Shown one piece after another: positions 34,307 to 45,019 of a stretch of DNA of 64,000 nucleotides. The DNA comes from Siderastrea siderea (lineage: Eukaryota; Cnidaria; Anthozoa; Scleractinia; Rhizangiidae): the NCBI GenBank assembly GCA_964030785.1, contig OZ034968.1, positions 58,438,299 to 58,502,298 on the forward strand. Reading direction: 5' to 3'. The translations under genes were made by a program, and so were the position numbers. A model generated the notes under the pieces. It ran no database searches. It worked only from the letters and a program-made list of their open reading frames with translations, and was not told where the DNA came from. Positions within the stretch are counted from its first letter, which is position 1, and each line of letters opens with the position of its first letter.

Positions 34307-34823
34307 TGTTCCCGCGAAATCTTGTTGCCTTTTGCGTCCGCATTTTAAGTGGTCCGCGAAGAAAAAAAAATGGCGGATCGCTGCGGAGAAGAAGCTGGTT
34401 GAGTTTTCGGACAAATCCACCGTTCTATAGTCCTTTATTTATTCGCACTATCCATTCCTGATTTTGCTTACTGTTTACCCATAATACAGTGCTGTATTTG
34501 CTGCCTTTTTCGGGGTGTACGTTGTGTTTCCACATACGAGATGCAATGGGAAATGGCCGGAAGGTACGTGTCTTGTGTAAAGAAACGTGGACTCCTGGAG
34601 GCGTCTTAATCTTTGATAAGACACATAGTTTTCGATCATTTCCAATTCCTTCTCGTACGCGTTTAGCACGTCCGTGCGACTCTTTAAAAGCGGCTAAACT
34701 GTTCAGTGTAGTTCGATAGTTCCGAGAGGCGCCACGCCATTAAGCTTAAGCTTATATATTTTGCAAAGAGCTCGTGTACATTAATTCGTTTTCCACCCGA
34801 TTAGTAGCGTGTCTGACGACAAA

Positions 34824-37800
34824 ATGAAACGCGTTGGTGAAAAAGATTTTTTACAAGTTCAGGAGCAAAAAAAGATTGCGAAAAAGAGCGACGACTCTAG
34901 TTCTGGAGCGCTAAGTGATGGAGGTACTTCGTTTTCATCGCCCTCGACTCCGGGCGAACGGTCTGTTAAAAGTCTTTTAAAGCAGAAACTCCAACAGAAG
35001 CAAAGCACAGCAGAGAAGCATGGGGATTCGTCATACACAGCACGAAGGCAACTTGAAGACTGGTGTGAAAATCTGAAGCTATCAGGATTTGTTTGTGAGG
35101 TGATTTCCTTAAGTGATCGATACTCGCCGTTTGTTCACGAAGATAAGAGTCGAATCCCAGATTCGGCGCTCGCCGTTTACGTTTCTGAAGATCATGCCTA
35201 CAATAACGATACGGGACCTTTTCAACCGGTAAAACTTGTAGTCTTTTGCGATGGTTCTTGGCGATTACAGTGCCCTATATTTGAATTTCTGGATGTAGTA
35301 AAGGGACAACTATCTTCCTCCAGTTTAGATGAACTGCTTTCTCTGGTCTCCTGTTTGTTAAGCCCGTCGCATACGTTATGTCCTGGGCTGATCGGCATTG
35401 AAGACGTTGAAGCAAAATTAGGGTACATTCCTAAAACAATCAGATCTGTGGCAGGTCCTGTTCGGAGTCTTCATTCCATTTCTTGTAAGGTTTGGCATGT
35501 TCCTAGTCGTCAAGCTCGCAAGGATGATTCCGACCCAAGATGGTTTCGTGTTTGTGGGGAATGTCTTCGAGCACATAGCTATGTTCAACGGCGCATCGAT
35601 GATAAAAATAATACTGATGCAAGTAAGAAATGTCAACGCTTAAGCCCTTCCAGCAACTATCCCATTAAATACCTTTCCCCGAACAGCAAGCAGAAGCGCT
35701 ATTCAAAGCTCAAGAACGATCGACTGCGCTTGAAAAGAAAGGTCGACAAATTTTACAAGAAAACCAAAATCGAGCTTCCAGACAACCAATCTGTTGAACT
35801 GTGTAAACTAGTAGAAGCTATAGAAGATTCCCAAGACGGTAAAGACGAGTTAAAGAAGATATCAAAGGAAGGAAACGACTTCATAGACAAGAATGGAAAT
35901 ACTTCGGGTGCTATCTTAGAGGAAGTGTGGAAAAAGGACCGGGAAAGTTTCTTCAAAGACCAGCAAAGAAATGGTATGCTTTATGAATATAAAAATATGA
36001 TATAACAAAATATATGTTGCCTTAAAAGTCACTCGCTCTTTTGAGATTTCCTCTGTGTTAGATTTATTGGTTATCAGGATTGCATGGCATTATGTTTTAA
36101 AAAGAAAAGCGAGATAATTTCTTACCACTGCAGCATAGACCACAATGGTATCAAAAGGATGTATCCAATGTTGTTTAAATATTGGTGTGGTTTTGAATCT
36201 TGCAGTAACTGGTAAGAGAGGAAACAGATGGTCACTGGCTACCATAAGAGTTGGTAAGAATGGTTTTGAGTGAAAATATGAGCAGATGTGATTTTCGAGT
36301 GTACCATATGCATGCTGTTGGAAAGTTGATTCTTTTGATGTTGCTTTGATGCTCCTTTGCATTTTAACCATATAAATAGTTGTTTATGCTTCCTTTAGCA
36401 CTTGCAGTTTACACTCGTAGCCCAGCTGCATTTGCAGCACTCCACGATCTCAACATCCTGCATCTTCCTTGCTCCAAAGTTCTCAGCAAGATTTTAAAAG
36501 ATGGTTCAGAAAAGGCAGGTATAGACGAAGAGTACCTTCAATCTCAACATGAGAAATTTAAGAGGTACCAAGAGCAGAGAGAGATGACTAATCACCCTAG
36601 ACCACTCGGACTTGGTGTTATGATGTGGGATGAAGTCAAGGTAGTTACTTTTTAAAGGTTAGGGGCAAAGCTGTGTGGCCCAGTTTAGCTGCATTGGCTT
36701 GATTTGCTGGGGTGATCTCAGCCCTGTGTCGGGTTACTGCAGGCTAAATTTGGAAGTTATTTGTGAAAGGCTCCCACATTTTGGTTTTCAAACATAATTT
36801 ATAGCTTTGTGGTCTCATCTATGTACCTTTGAGTGTTACATAGAAAGAGAAACATTAATTTTTCTGGCGGGCCATTTTCTTTCCTCTGAAGGAAAATTTA
36901 GTCTTTAGAAAATGTTGGCACCATGAAGTTGATTCTTGGTGAGTATAACCTGACTGTTTGAGTGCAAAACAACTGATCTTGTTGCATGATGTTTGAAGTT
37001 TTGCATCATCCACCTTTCTTTTTTTATTTTTAGGTACAAATGAAGGTTGCCTGGAATCTGAAAGGTGGTGGAATAACTGGATTCACTATAGCAGAGGACG
37101 AGCTTAAAGTGCTGCATGATGTTTACAGCTCCACAGTGGTGGGTGGTGCCAAGAAGGCTAGTTACATTATCCAGTTCTTATGGAGAGACATCACCTCTGG
37201 TTATGATCTAGTGGGACCATATTTTCCTATAGAGGCATCCATTACTTCAAGTACTCTTCAGGAGTTTGTCATGCTTTGCCTGAAGGCATTCACAGCATAT
37301 GGTTTCAAGGTAGCAATTGTCCTGTGTGATGGAGCTTCATCCAACCTTACTGTGCTGAAGATCCTTACTGGTTATGAAAGGAAGGAACTCCCAGTCAATG
37401 AGTCAGCTGACAACTTGAGGGATAAGTTCTTTCTGGATGTTTCATTTCCTAACCCTGAAGATCCATATGGCAGACCCATATTCACCATGATATGCCCAAG
37501 TCATCAGGTTGTTGTAGTTTTTGTAATTAAAATTTTTTGTAAATTTTAGTGGTAAACTGTCTTTTGTGGTAGCAGTCCAGACTCCACAGAATGATAGCAT
37601 TTACTTCTATTTATCATTTTTAATATGAAATGAAAATTATACGATGATATGTGCAACTCCAAAAGTCATAATGTTACTTCCATTTTCTATTCTGTTAGTT
37701 AAAGAACATGATAGCAGCATTGTACAGCTCTCGACCCAATGGCTCAAAATCATTTACTCTTGAAGAGACCTCCTTTGGCTGGGAAACAATCCAAAAGGTA

Positions 37801-40044
37801 GATAATGTAATTGGTAATTTGTTTTGTGTTGTTAAAAGCTGGGGACTAAAAAAAAATCATACCATGGCTGCAATCAAACCCATGACCTTTGTCATGTTTT
37901 TCTGGTCATGTCTGAGTTTTTCCAGAAACTGATGTCTAAATTTTCTGTCATTTATTATCATCAAATGATTAGGTTTTTAGAGACGAAATGGAAAGAGCAG
38001 AAAAAGGGAACAGCCGAAAAGTGCCTGGATTGAAATATGCATTTGTATATAGAGACAACTGGACTCGCCTCAACGTGAGACCAGCAAAAATTATGCAGGT
38101 ACTTGTTAATTTAGAACATAACACAACATAATAGTTTATTCAGGAAGGAACAACAACATACAAGTTGAAAATGCGTCTTCGTGGGGAAACCAGGAACAAA
38201 CACATGGGTCATGTATGTCCATTCATGAACCTTGTTTTGGGTTAATAATCTTTTTGGCTGCTTTTGTGACTGCTTGTCACACATTACATTACAGCACATT
38301 ATGTTGCAACTAATTACTTAGGTTTATTTTTATTATTTTAGCAAAGATTTATGATAGCCACAATTAAAGACCTCACGGGGCAGTCACATGAACAAACAGC
38401 AAAATACCTGGAAGCCTGTAACAATATTTTTGAAGAAGGATTGTTAAGTCGGCGAAGGATAAACAATCTTCAGAGCCCTGTCCTGGCTAATATCCGCAAA
38501 GGCATGGAGTTCTTTGAAGGGTGGTGTAATGCACATTCTCAGAAAGGTATTTCTGTCAATAACTAAATATGTGGCACATCTTTTGAATTTATTGTCTGCT
38601 TGCACTTTTTGTAGCTAAGTGAATCTAAATTAATGACCCCTGTAAAGTCACCCCTGCAACACAGGACGGAGCATTTTAAGATACTAGTAACTTATAAGCA
38701 CAAGCAATATCAGCTATACATGTAAGTTCACAAGTGTTAAACAGAAGGCTTTTGAATGCTCTGGTCTTTAAATGAGAGGTCAGTTACTTGCCACTTATTT
38801 GATTAAGTGACTATTTATTTACCAGTGTACACTGACAACTCAAAGAAGTCAAGACAGAGAAAGTTTCTTGCTTGGCAGGTTAGTCACACTCAATGTATGC
38901 TAAGATTTATGTGCACAAGCATGAAGATATCTATGTAAAAACTTCTTTGGTGAGGCATGTAATGTCGTCAAAATTTTAAATGCGAGGACAAATAATAACA
39001 TACATAAGGTCAATAAGTCAAAGTTATCTTAAGCAAGAAATTTATAACTACCTTAATTTCATTATTTCATATTCAGTCCCCTTGATTTTCGTTTTTCTTT
39101 CACAGACATGGGACCTTCTGCGCATTGTGGTCTATGGATTCCTTGCGTTTTGTGAGTGGTTCTTTACCAATGTGTCACCTGATGGGAAGTACTTCATAAG
39201 CCCACTGAGAATCAACGGAAGTGCTTTAGAGTCTATCTTTAGTGTTTTAAAGCACACTAGTGGGGGTAACCTATCAGCTTTAAACTATGGGCCCTCGCTT
39301 GGTAGGTTTATTTACAGGAAAGGGCAGGTGGTGGTAAACCGAAACTCTGACACAGGTTACCGGGACATAACTTTAAATTTAGATGGGGAATGTTTTGATA
39401 CCAGTGGTCATTTAATTACAGTTAAAGGAAACCGTATAAGTAATGATATGTGCCAGTTTAAATTTCCTGTGGAGATCTCCCAGTCAACTATAGGGGGGAG
39501 GCAAGGTAGTAATGCTTGCACTTTGATAGCAGTACTGTTTGGGGTTTATTGTTTTAAAGAAAACCTGGACATTTCACTGCTTTGGGAAGAGCTGCCCCAG
39601 ATTTGGGTTAACTCATTTATTAATGCAATATGTGAAGGGAATGCACTGTATGATGAGTTATATGCTGACTCTGCAGTGTATTTAGATGTTGAGGATGTAG
39701 TTGATGCTGCTGGTACTGAGTGCTGTGTTCAGTCCATTTCTCCATTGTTTGGATTTACCCATGCAGAGCAGTATAGAGAGCTGATTGACCATGTGCACCA
39801 GTCATTAACCCAAGACAGATATGGTGTTATCATAGGATGTAATCGCTCTGTAGGTATTTACTTAAAACAGAATGGTATCTGTGCACTCATTGATAGCCAT
39901 CAAGACATTGCAAGCAACAGTGGGGCAGTCATAACAATAGCAAGCTCTTTCAAATTTGCCATTCTTGAGTATGCCAGAATGCTAAAAGATGTTTACTCAC
40001 TTCAACAGTTAACAGGCACATTAACGTGGATTGAGTATATATAA
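34824..40044 (+). CDS. P-element/THAP9-like transposase with C-terminal protease-like domain
   Basis: Eight exons join in phase: 34824-35973, 36399-36640, 37034-37507, 37699-37797, 37973-38098, 38342-38546, 38826-38878, 39106-40044. All have AG/GT borders, giving 1095 residues without a stop. The ATG at 34824 (acaaaATGAAAC) follows a TATA-like tatatatttt at 34753. Order of domains: a Ser-rich basic leader; a Cys/His cluster at ~221-255 (SCKVWH ... VCGECLRAH); a lysine-rich coiled coil at ~285-345; a helix-turn-helix-like segment ([12 protein letters not shown]); then the RNase H fold of P-type transposases. Candidate catalytic acids are D~461 (MMWDEVK), D~563 (LCDGASSN) and E~825 ([12 protein letters not shown]). 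ICPSHQLKNMI and [13 protein letters not shown] are family hallmarks. Residues ~905-1075 form an extra cysteine-protease-like domain (described separately). No N-terminal THAP finger is visible. All key residues are kept, so it may be active or recently active. Confidence 0.85.
39460..39990 (+). other. cysteine-protease-like domain fused to transposase
   Basis: Residues ~905-1075 of the transposase. [17 protein letters not shown] places a Cys (~921) at the start of a helix, and [21 protein letters not shown] follows. [20 protein letters not shown] supplies a strand-strand-Asp-x-His (Asp ~1046, His ~1048), then [10 protein letters not shown] Cys-helix start and a late DSH on a strand are the layout of papain-fold deubiquitinases/deneddylases, most like the herpesvirus large-tegument N-terminal protease family (C76). 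The resemblance is from motif order only. It implies no viral origin. It could cut a ubiquitin-like protein or process the transposase itself; this is inference. Standard P elements and THAP9 lack such a domain. Confidence 0.55.
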
Positions 40045-40778
40045 ATTACTTGCACTTGTGCTTTCAATACCCCTTTCCATACCAGTAGACATCAGCCAAA
40101 CATAAGAATTTTTTAGAGAATGTCTGCAATCGTAACCCAAGAAAAAACTCTTGCATTTTAAACAACTGCCCTTCTACTACAACTATAACAATTGAATCAA
40201 GGCTATAGCGAGGAGATGTAAAAGGATAATGCAAGCAGTTGCTATAATTAACATGTTTTGTCCCTACATAAGCAAGTCACCCTTATTATTAATGAACATG
40301 CCATTGCAATAATTTTCCTGCTTTTCTTGCTGTGCAGAAAAAAGGCAATGTAAATTAAATTACATTAAATTATGAAAAGGGTGATGCATGTTTGCATCCT
40401 GGGTTTATACCAGTCAGAGTAATTGAAATATCTGTATAGCTCGATGTAAACAAAGGTACATACGTGTAGAATTGACTTTATGCTAATTTGTGTAAACATA
40501 GAAGCTTCAGGAAGAAGAGTATTAAATATTGCAAAGACTCGTGTTTCGACTGCAGTCGTCTTGATTTGAATTAACATTGAAATAATATCACGTTCCAGTA
40601 CTAGTAAGGGTGTAAACTTATCGTAGGGAATTAGGGATATGACCGAAATTCGGCGTGGGATTGGTGTAACTCTCAGTGTCATAATTGAGAAACATTTGAT
40701 ATATCCTGAAAATTCATTCGACGAGTTCTTAACCCCCATCGAACGTGATTACAGATAACGCATAAACAAATCAAGTGC
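40045..40778. other. spacer between convergent transposon genes
   Basis: 734 bp between the two stop codons. AT-rich, with no ORF of interest. The transcripts of both genes must end here, but no single AATAAA can be assigned with confidence. Confidence 0.5.
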
Positions 40779-42134
40779 TCACTTAGTCTTACGTTTTGTG
40801 ACTAGTGCGTAAGACTTAAGCGTAGGTCGAAGCATTTCGTCCGCGTCCACCACTTTTCCCTGTATTTTCAAATCTCTTTCACATTTCGCATTCATAAACT
40901 CGTTAATCCTAGTGTTCGCGAGCTTGGACACTAGTTCTTTGTAAATACCATCTACTACAGTTGTTTCCTCGGCGCATTTAACTCCCAGAAGCAAAGACCC
41001 AACAACAATTCTAAAATTCATTTCCAGTCGCTCATTATTCACAACTGAGTTCTGACACATTCGCAGAAACTTTGAAGGAAACTTCATTAAATTATTGTCA
41101 TTAGTAAACTCTCTAACCTCGTTGTCCACCGAACGCAAGAAGGATATAAGTTCGACTCTTGGAAAAGTTAAATTTCCTTCGTCTAGATGTTTCAGACTTT
41201 GGGAAATGGCAGATTTGTCTTTCATAACTAGTCCCTCCAGAATTTGAAGCTCTTTTTCCATGATTGGTCTCCTTTGAGAGGACAATTTTATCCGCTTCTT
41301 CTTTGCAGCAAGGGTTTCTCGGCGAAGTTTGATCATTCTTTGTAGCGCCGCACCACAATACCGATATAAAGTATCGTCCGATTCCTCACTTAATTTACTT
41401 GAAGTCGCAGTGCCTTCACTAGTGGAGTGTTCTTTCTGCGATCGAACATTTTCATGAATAATCGTATACACCAGCTCGTGGATTGTGCTCAGCACAGAAT
41501 GAACGTCCTCATGAGAATATACGTTGTTGGATAGTAAACAGCGCTCGAGAATAATCCGTTCTTGTGCCTTTTTTCCTAGTTGGAAATTGGCTAGTATTTT
41601 CATCCATGCGACAGAAAACGCTGCTTTTCTCTCTTTTGGAATATTGGCACTGTAACATTCTCTTGCCAATGTGGCAAATTTTCTACAAAAGCCAGTAATT
41701 AAAAGGCCGAAATTATCCTTCTGTTCTTCGCTTGTCAAGTGCAAGGCGAATTTCCGTCGCTCTTCGAAGGCTTTTAATCTTGGCGACTTCAGCAGCCGTT
41801 CGCGCATTTCACTTTCTACTTTCTTGGCTTCTTCGGCGGAGAAGATCCACGATGACAATTCCTCCATTTCGTGTGAACTTAGTCCCTTTGTTGCACTTTT
41901 ATCAGTAGATGTCGCACTCTTTTTAGGCCGTCTTCCGTCGCACGTCCTTCGCTGACTAGGGAATATTTTCCTCTTTCTGCCTCTTTGCGAACTATTTCCT
42001 GTGAGATCCGTAGCGCCACTGTCGCTTTCTTCGGATGCGCTTTCTGTGTGGCTTGATTCTAACGAGGAAAGCTCATCACTTATGTTTGATAATTCAGATT
42101 GACTATCGGAGAAAAACTCCATTTCGCTCGCCAT
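40779..42134 (-). CDS. 451-aa nuclear-type accessory protein of the transposon
   Basis: Single uninterrupted frame; ATG at 42134 in context AAAATGGCG. A CCAAT box (aaccaatca) and an AT-rich TATA-like motif lie 30-70 bp upstream, between the gene and the right TIR. The N-terminal 50 residues are Ser/Glu/Asp-rich (acidic). Then comes a bipartite basic nuclear-localisation stretch (RGRKRKIF ... GRRPKKSA, ~50-75). The remainder is predominantly helical, with charged helices (EEAKKVESEMRERLL; RMIKLRRETLAAKKKRIKL) and conserved-looking Trp/Cys/Phe positions. I recognise no family. It converges on the transposase gene inside one TIR pair, so the likely role is as accessory or regulatory protein of the same element. 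Independent co-option or a captured host gene is possible. Confidence 0.75.
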   Translation of the reverse strand: MASEMEFFSDSQSELSNISDELSSLESSHTESASEESDSGATDLTGNSSQRGRKRKIFPSQRRTCDGRRPKKSATSTDKSATKGLSSHEMEELSSWIFSAEEAKKVESEMRERLLKSPRLKAFEERRKFALHLTSEEQKDNFGLLITGFCRKFATLARECYSANIPKERKAAFSVAWMKILANFQLGKKAQERIILERCLLSNNVYSHEDVHSVLSTIHELVYTIIHENVRSQKEHSTSEGTATSSKLSEESDDTLYRYCGAALQRMIKLRRETLAAKKKRIKLSSQRRPIMEKELQILEGLVMKDKSAISQSLKHLDEGNLTFPRVELISFLRSVDNEVREFTNDNNLMKFPSKFLRMCQNSVVNNERLEMNFRIVVGSLLLGVKCAEETTVVDGIYKELVSKLANTRINEFMNAKCERDLKIQGKVVDADEMLRPTLKSYALVTKRKTK

Positions 42135-42243
42135 TTTGGAATGAATGCGTAATTAAATAAGCAAGCGACATCAAATTTTTGATTGGTTGAAATATGGAGG
42201 CGGGGTGGGGGCGTGTGAGACTCTGTAACATTATCGCCAGAAA

Positions 42244-42338
42244 ACCCATTCTAAAAATAATCCAAGGTGTAAATACGCTGCGACGAAGGGTCAACGTGGG
42301 AGATAGAGGCTCCGGGGTAATAGGCTTCTGACTCAGAC
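42244..42338 (-). repeat. right terminal inverted repeat
   Basis: The inverse of 34210-34306, with the same two conserved blocks in mirrored order. It lies ~110 bp upstream of the start codon of the minus-strand gene, so it may include that gene's promoter. Confidence 0.8.
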
Positions 42339-42339
42339 A

Positions 42340-43765
42340 AAAAAAAACTAATAAAAACAAAAAAAAGGTTCCACAATATTTCAGTGGGACTTGTGGTCGG
42401 TTTTCTGCCATCCTCCTTGCTCTAACTATAAATAGGTTGATCATAGTGTACGTGACCAAACCATAAATGAGAAACAAATTCATTCGTGTCCATCCGTTGT
42501 TTGTTTACGGTCTAGCCTCTTGTAAAGCGACCACCCGAAATATTCGCAAAAGTGGCCGCATAGGAGAGGTGGTCAAACCAAGCTGATAACGTGAGGCTCC
42601 TAACAACAACAACAACAAAACAGTTTAGTAAAAACGTTTATGGCAAAGTGTTTCCACACAAGTAACCAAAGGGTACACCAAAGTTTGGATAGATACGAAA
42701 TCCGATCGAAAACAGTCCGCAGTTTTTCTTTAAACAGCTGCAAGGTCTTGGCTGGACCACAGAATTGGTTGTGCGGTTTAATTGTCGTTCCCATTGTCGG
42801 GCAGAGAAGGAAATTGCGGGGGCCGGCAGCGTCAAACAAACCGACAGCGGCTTCGATATTGAGTCGTTTATTCTCATGGACCGACCCTGTTGACCCTCTT
42901 TTATGAGGCTTTAGAAAACGTGCCACGAAGCCCGCACAACTCACGAATTAACAAAAAAGACTTCGGTTGGTCTTCCCTTGGTCTTTTTCTTAACCATAAT
43001 GAATCAAACCCGGTCCCCTAAAAATATTTGGCGTAAAATGTCTCGGCAACGCTACCATAAATTGCCCCGTCGCCATCCAATTGCAAAATGGTGTATGAAG
43101 GTGGTTTTACAATAGTTGCGACTCGAGTTGCCCCCCAAAACATTATGTAATGTTACAAAACAACACAACGTTGTTACGAAAAACGTAAAAGGAAACGCCA
43201 ACGGTTTTCGTTCCCGAGGGCATTAAACTAAGTACCTTGTAACGGAGAAATCGACCGTGGTTTTCGGTAATCATTGCGAAAAGGAGAACCCACTTGACTT
43301 CACGGAACGATTGCCGCAACGAAAAAAATTCGGGAAATGTCAGTTGCAATGTGTGCTTTTTTTAATTACCGCCGCTCTCTAGTGTGATAAACAAAGTTTG
43401 TCCTTTTGTGGTCCCTGTAAAAGGGCCTTGGATGAGAGGGTTAAAAAAGGTGGTTTCCGGGCAATCAGTGGCAAAAGATTTTATGACGTAATTGCAAAAT
43501 TCGCGCCATTTTTTACACCGTCGCACGCCGCAGGCCACCTCGGATGAAAATCTTTTCACCGCAGAATTTTTCCAGCTTTTTTAAAACATTTTTTTACAGC
43601 CTTTAAGGTGAGCAAAATGCCCCTTTGGCTCTAGCTCGTAGCTATGCTCACTTATAACATACATCGGTCAAGTCACCGCTAGCAACGAACAAGGAAAACG
43701 ACAAACCACAAGGCAAAGGAAAATAGTAAATTGCGCTTACTCCGGGTAAGTTAGCTTCAGTTTTC
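42340..43765. other. intergenic, no recognised gene
   Basis: An A-rich tract (42338-42367) adjoins the transposon end. 'ctagcctcttgtaaagcgaccacc' near 42510 is a dispersed-repeat phrase. Overlapping frames on both strands at 42600-42944 and one at 43362-43559 lack family features. Confidence 0.4.
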
Positions 43766-43766
43766 A

Positions 43767-44161
43767 TAAACTGTACCCTGCAAGGACTGATCAAACGACG
43801 TAAAAAAAAAAAGCATTGCCCGAAGGCAACGCAGTTCTTAACACAACACCACAGTCAACAAGACCCGGCATGATAAGCGCTCATGACTAGAAGGCAGATA
43901 CGGACAACGTTGTTTCGCTCTAATTGGAGCTCGTCAGCGTATCGTAGCCACCAACACAATGACCAACACATTGTGTTGGTGGCTACGATACGCTGACGAG
44001 CTCCAATTAGAGCGAAACAACGTTGTCCGTATCTTCCTTCTAGTCATGAGCGCTTATCATGCCGGGTCTTGTTGACTGTGGTGTTGTGTTAAGAACTGCG
44101 TTGCCTTCGGGCAATGCATTTTTTTTACGTCGTTTGATCAGTCCTTGCAGGGTACAGTTTA
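43767..44161. repeat. 395-bp near-perfect palindrome
   Basis: TAAACTGTACCCTGCAAGG at 43767 is mirrored by CCTTGCAGGGTACAGTTTA ending at 44161. The arms are about 194 bp with only one or two substitutions and a poly-A/poly-T length difference, around a 7-nt centre (accaaca, ~43962). There is no ORF. It is either a foldback MITE of very recent origin or an assembly inversion artefact. Confidence 0.9.
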
Positions 44162-44817
44162 TTTATATTTTTGACTGATCACGATCTATTATGATCCGAC
44201 GTGACGCAAGTATGGTCGTACACGGTTTTTGCAAAAAAATTTTCAGTTTTCAGTTAAGAGTCTCTGTCTAAGAAAACCAGGCAAAATTGAAAAATCTTGG
44301 AAGAAGGGGGTCGGCTGATCTCAACCATATTTCTGTTGGTTACTGTACTTACCCAACTCGTAACCATGATAACATTTTTTTCCATTGGCTTCATTGTTTT
44401 TGAGAACAGACCACCCCCCAAAAACTGCCCCTCTGGGGTGGTGAAAGTAGAGATTTTGAGTGAAATTCAGCTTTGAATATCTTTTGAAGCAAAACCGCAA
44501 TATTTTAACTTTGTTCGTTAAAATAAATACTAGTTCAAACGTTAACTATCCTTAATTCCCCATCTACAAGGAAACTAATTATACACACTCTGTGACATTT
44601 TTAAAAAGCACGAAACAAGCCCTTTTCACAAGGCTGTTTTTCAGATGTCCGGGAGGATACAAATATAACACTTATTGTAGATTACCCACCAAACATAGGA
44701 AGATGTTTTCAGCCAAAGTTAAAATTGGGCCAACGAATCAAAGTTTTCTAACGGTTCGCTGATTTTTTACCGCACTGTTGATTTTCAACTGCCTCGGCAA
44801 CTCGAGTACCGACATAG
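44162..44817. other. intergenic, nothing recognised
   Basis: AT-rich DNA with no ORF of interest, no inverted-repeat structure and no RNA-like folds that I can see. Confidence 0.5.
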
Positions 44818-45019
44818 CATTCCAGGGGTGGATCCAGGATTTCACATGAGTGATTTGCCCCAACTCTCGGAATTCCGAAGGGGAGGGGGGGTTACGTCGA
44901 CTGGAATTCCGAGGACATGGGGGGGGGGGTTATGTCGACTGGAATTCCGAGGACATGGGGGGGGGTTCATTGGACTGGAATTCCAAAGGCATACGGGGGT
45001 TTTCCGGAGAGTAATCCAT

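Larger units (their letters stand above)
34210..42338 (+). mobile_element. 8.1-kb P-element-like DNA transposon with two genes
   Basis: The ends are imperfect inverted repeats of about 100 bp. The outer parts are GTCTCAGACTCAGAC (34210) against inverse GTCTGAGTCAGA (ending 42338). Then come an identical 17-mer GGAGCCTCTATCTCCCA (34241-34257 and, inverted, 42297-42313), a diverged ~17-bp spacer, and an almost identical inner block CAGCGTATTTACACCTTGGA plus TATTTTTAGAATG (34270-34305 and inverted 42245-42282). Between them lie an intact eight-exon transposase gene (+) and an intact single-exon gene (-), converging. P-type elements make 8-bp duplications; I cannot identify one, so the outermost base is uncertain. 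The left end is about 250 bp downstream of the KANSL3 stop, in the same orientation. Confidence 0.8.

Noticed and set aside
39460..39990. Integrated herpes-like virus
   Set aside because: Only one protease-like domain resembles a tegument protease, and it is exonic, fused in phase to a transposase. No capsid, polymerase or other viral gene is near.
40365..40739. Minus-strand 124-codon gene between the transposon genes
   Set aside because: It has no start context, no family features and lies in the 3' spacer of two convergent genes.
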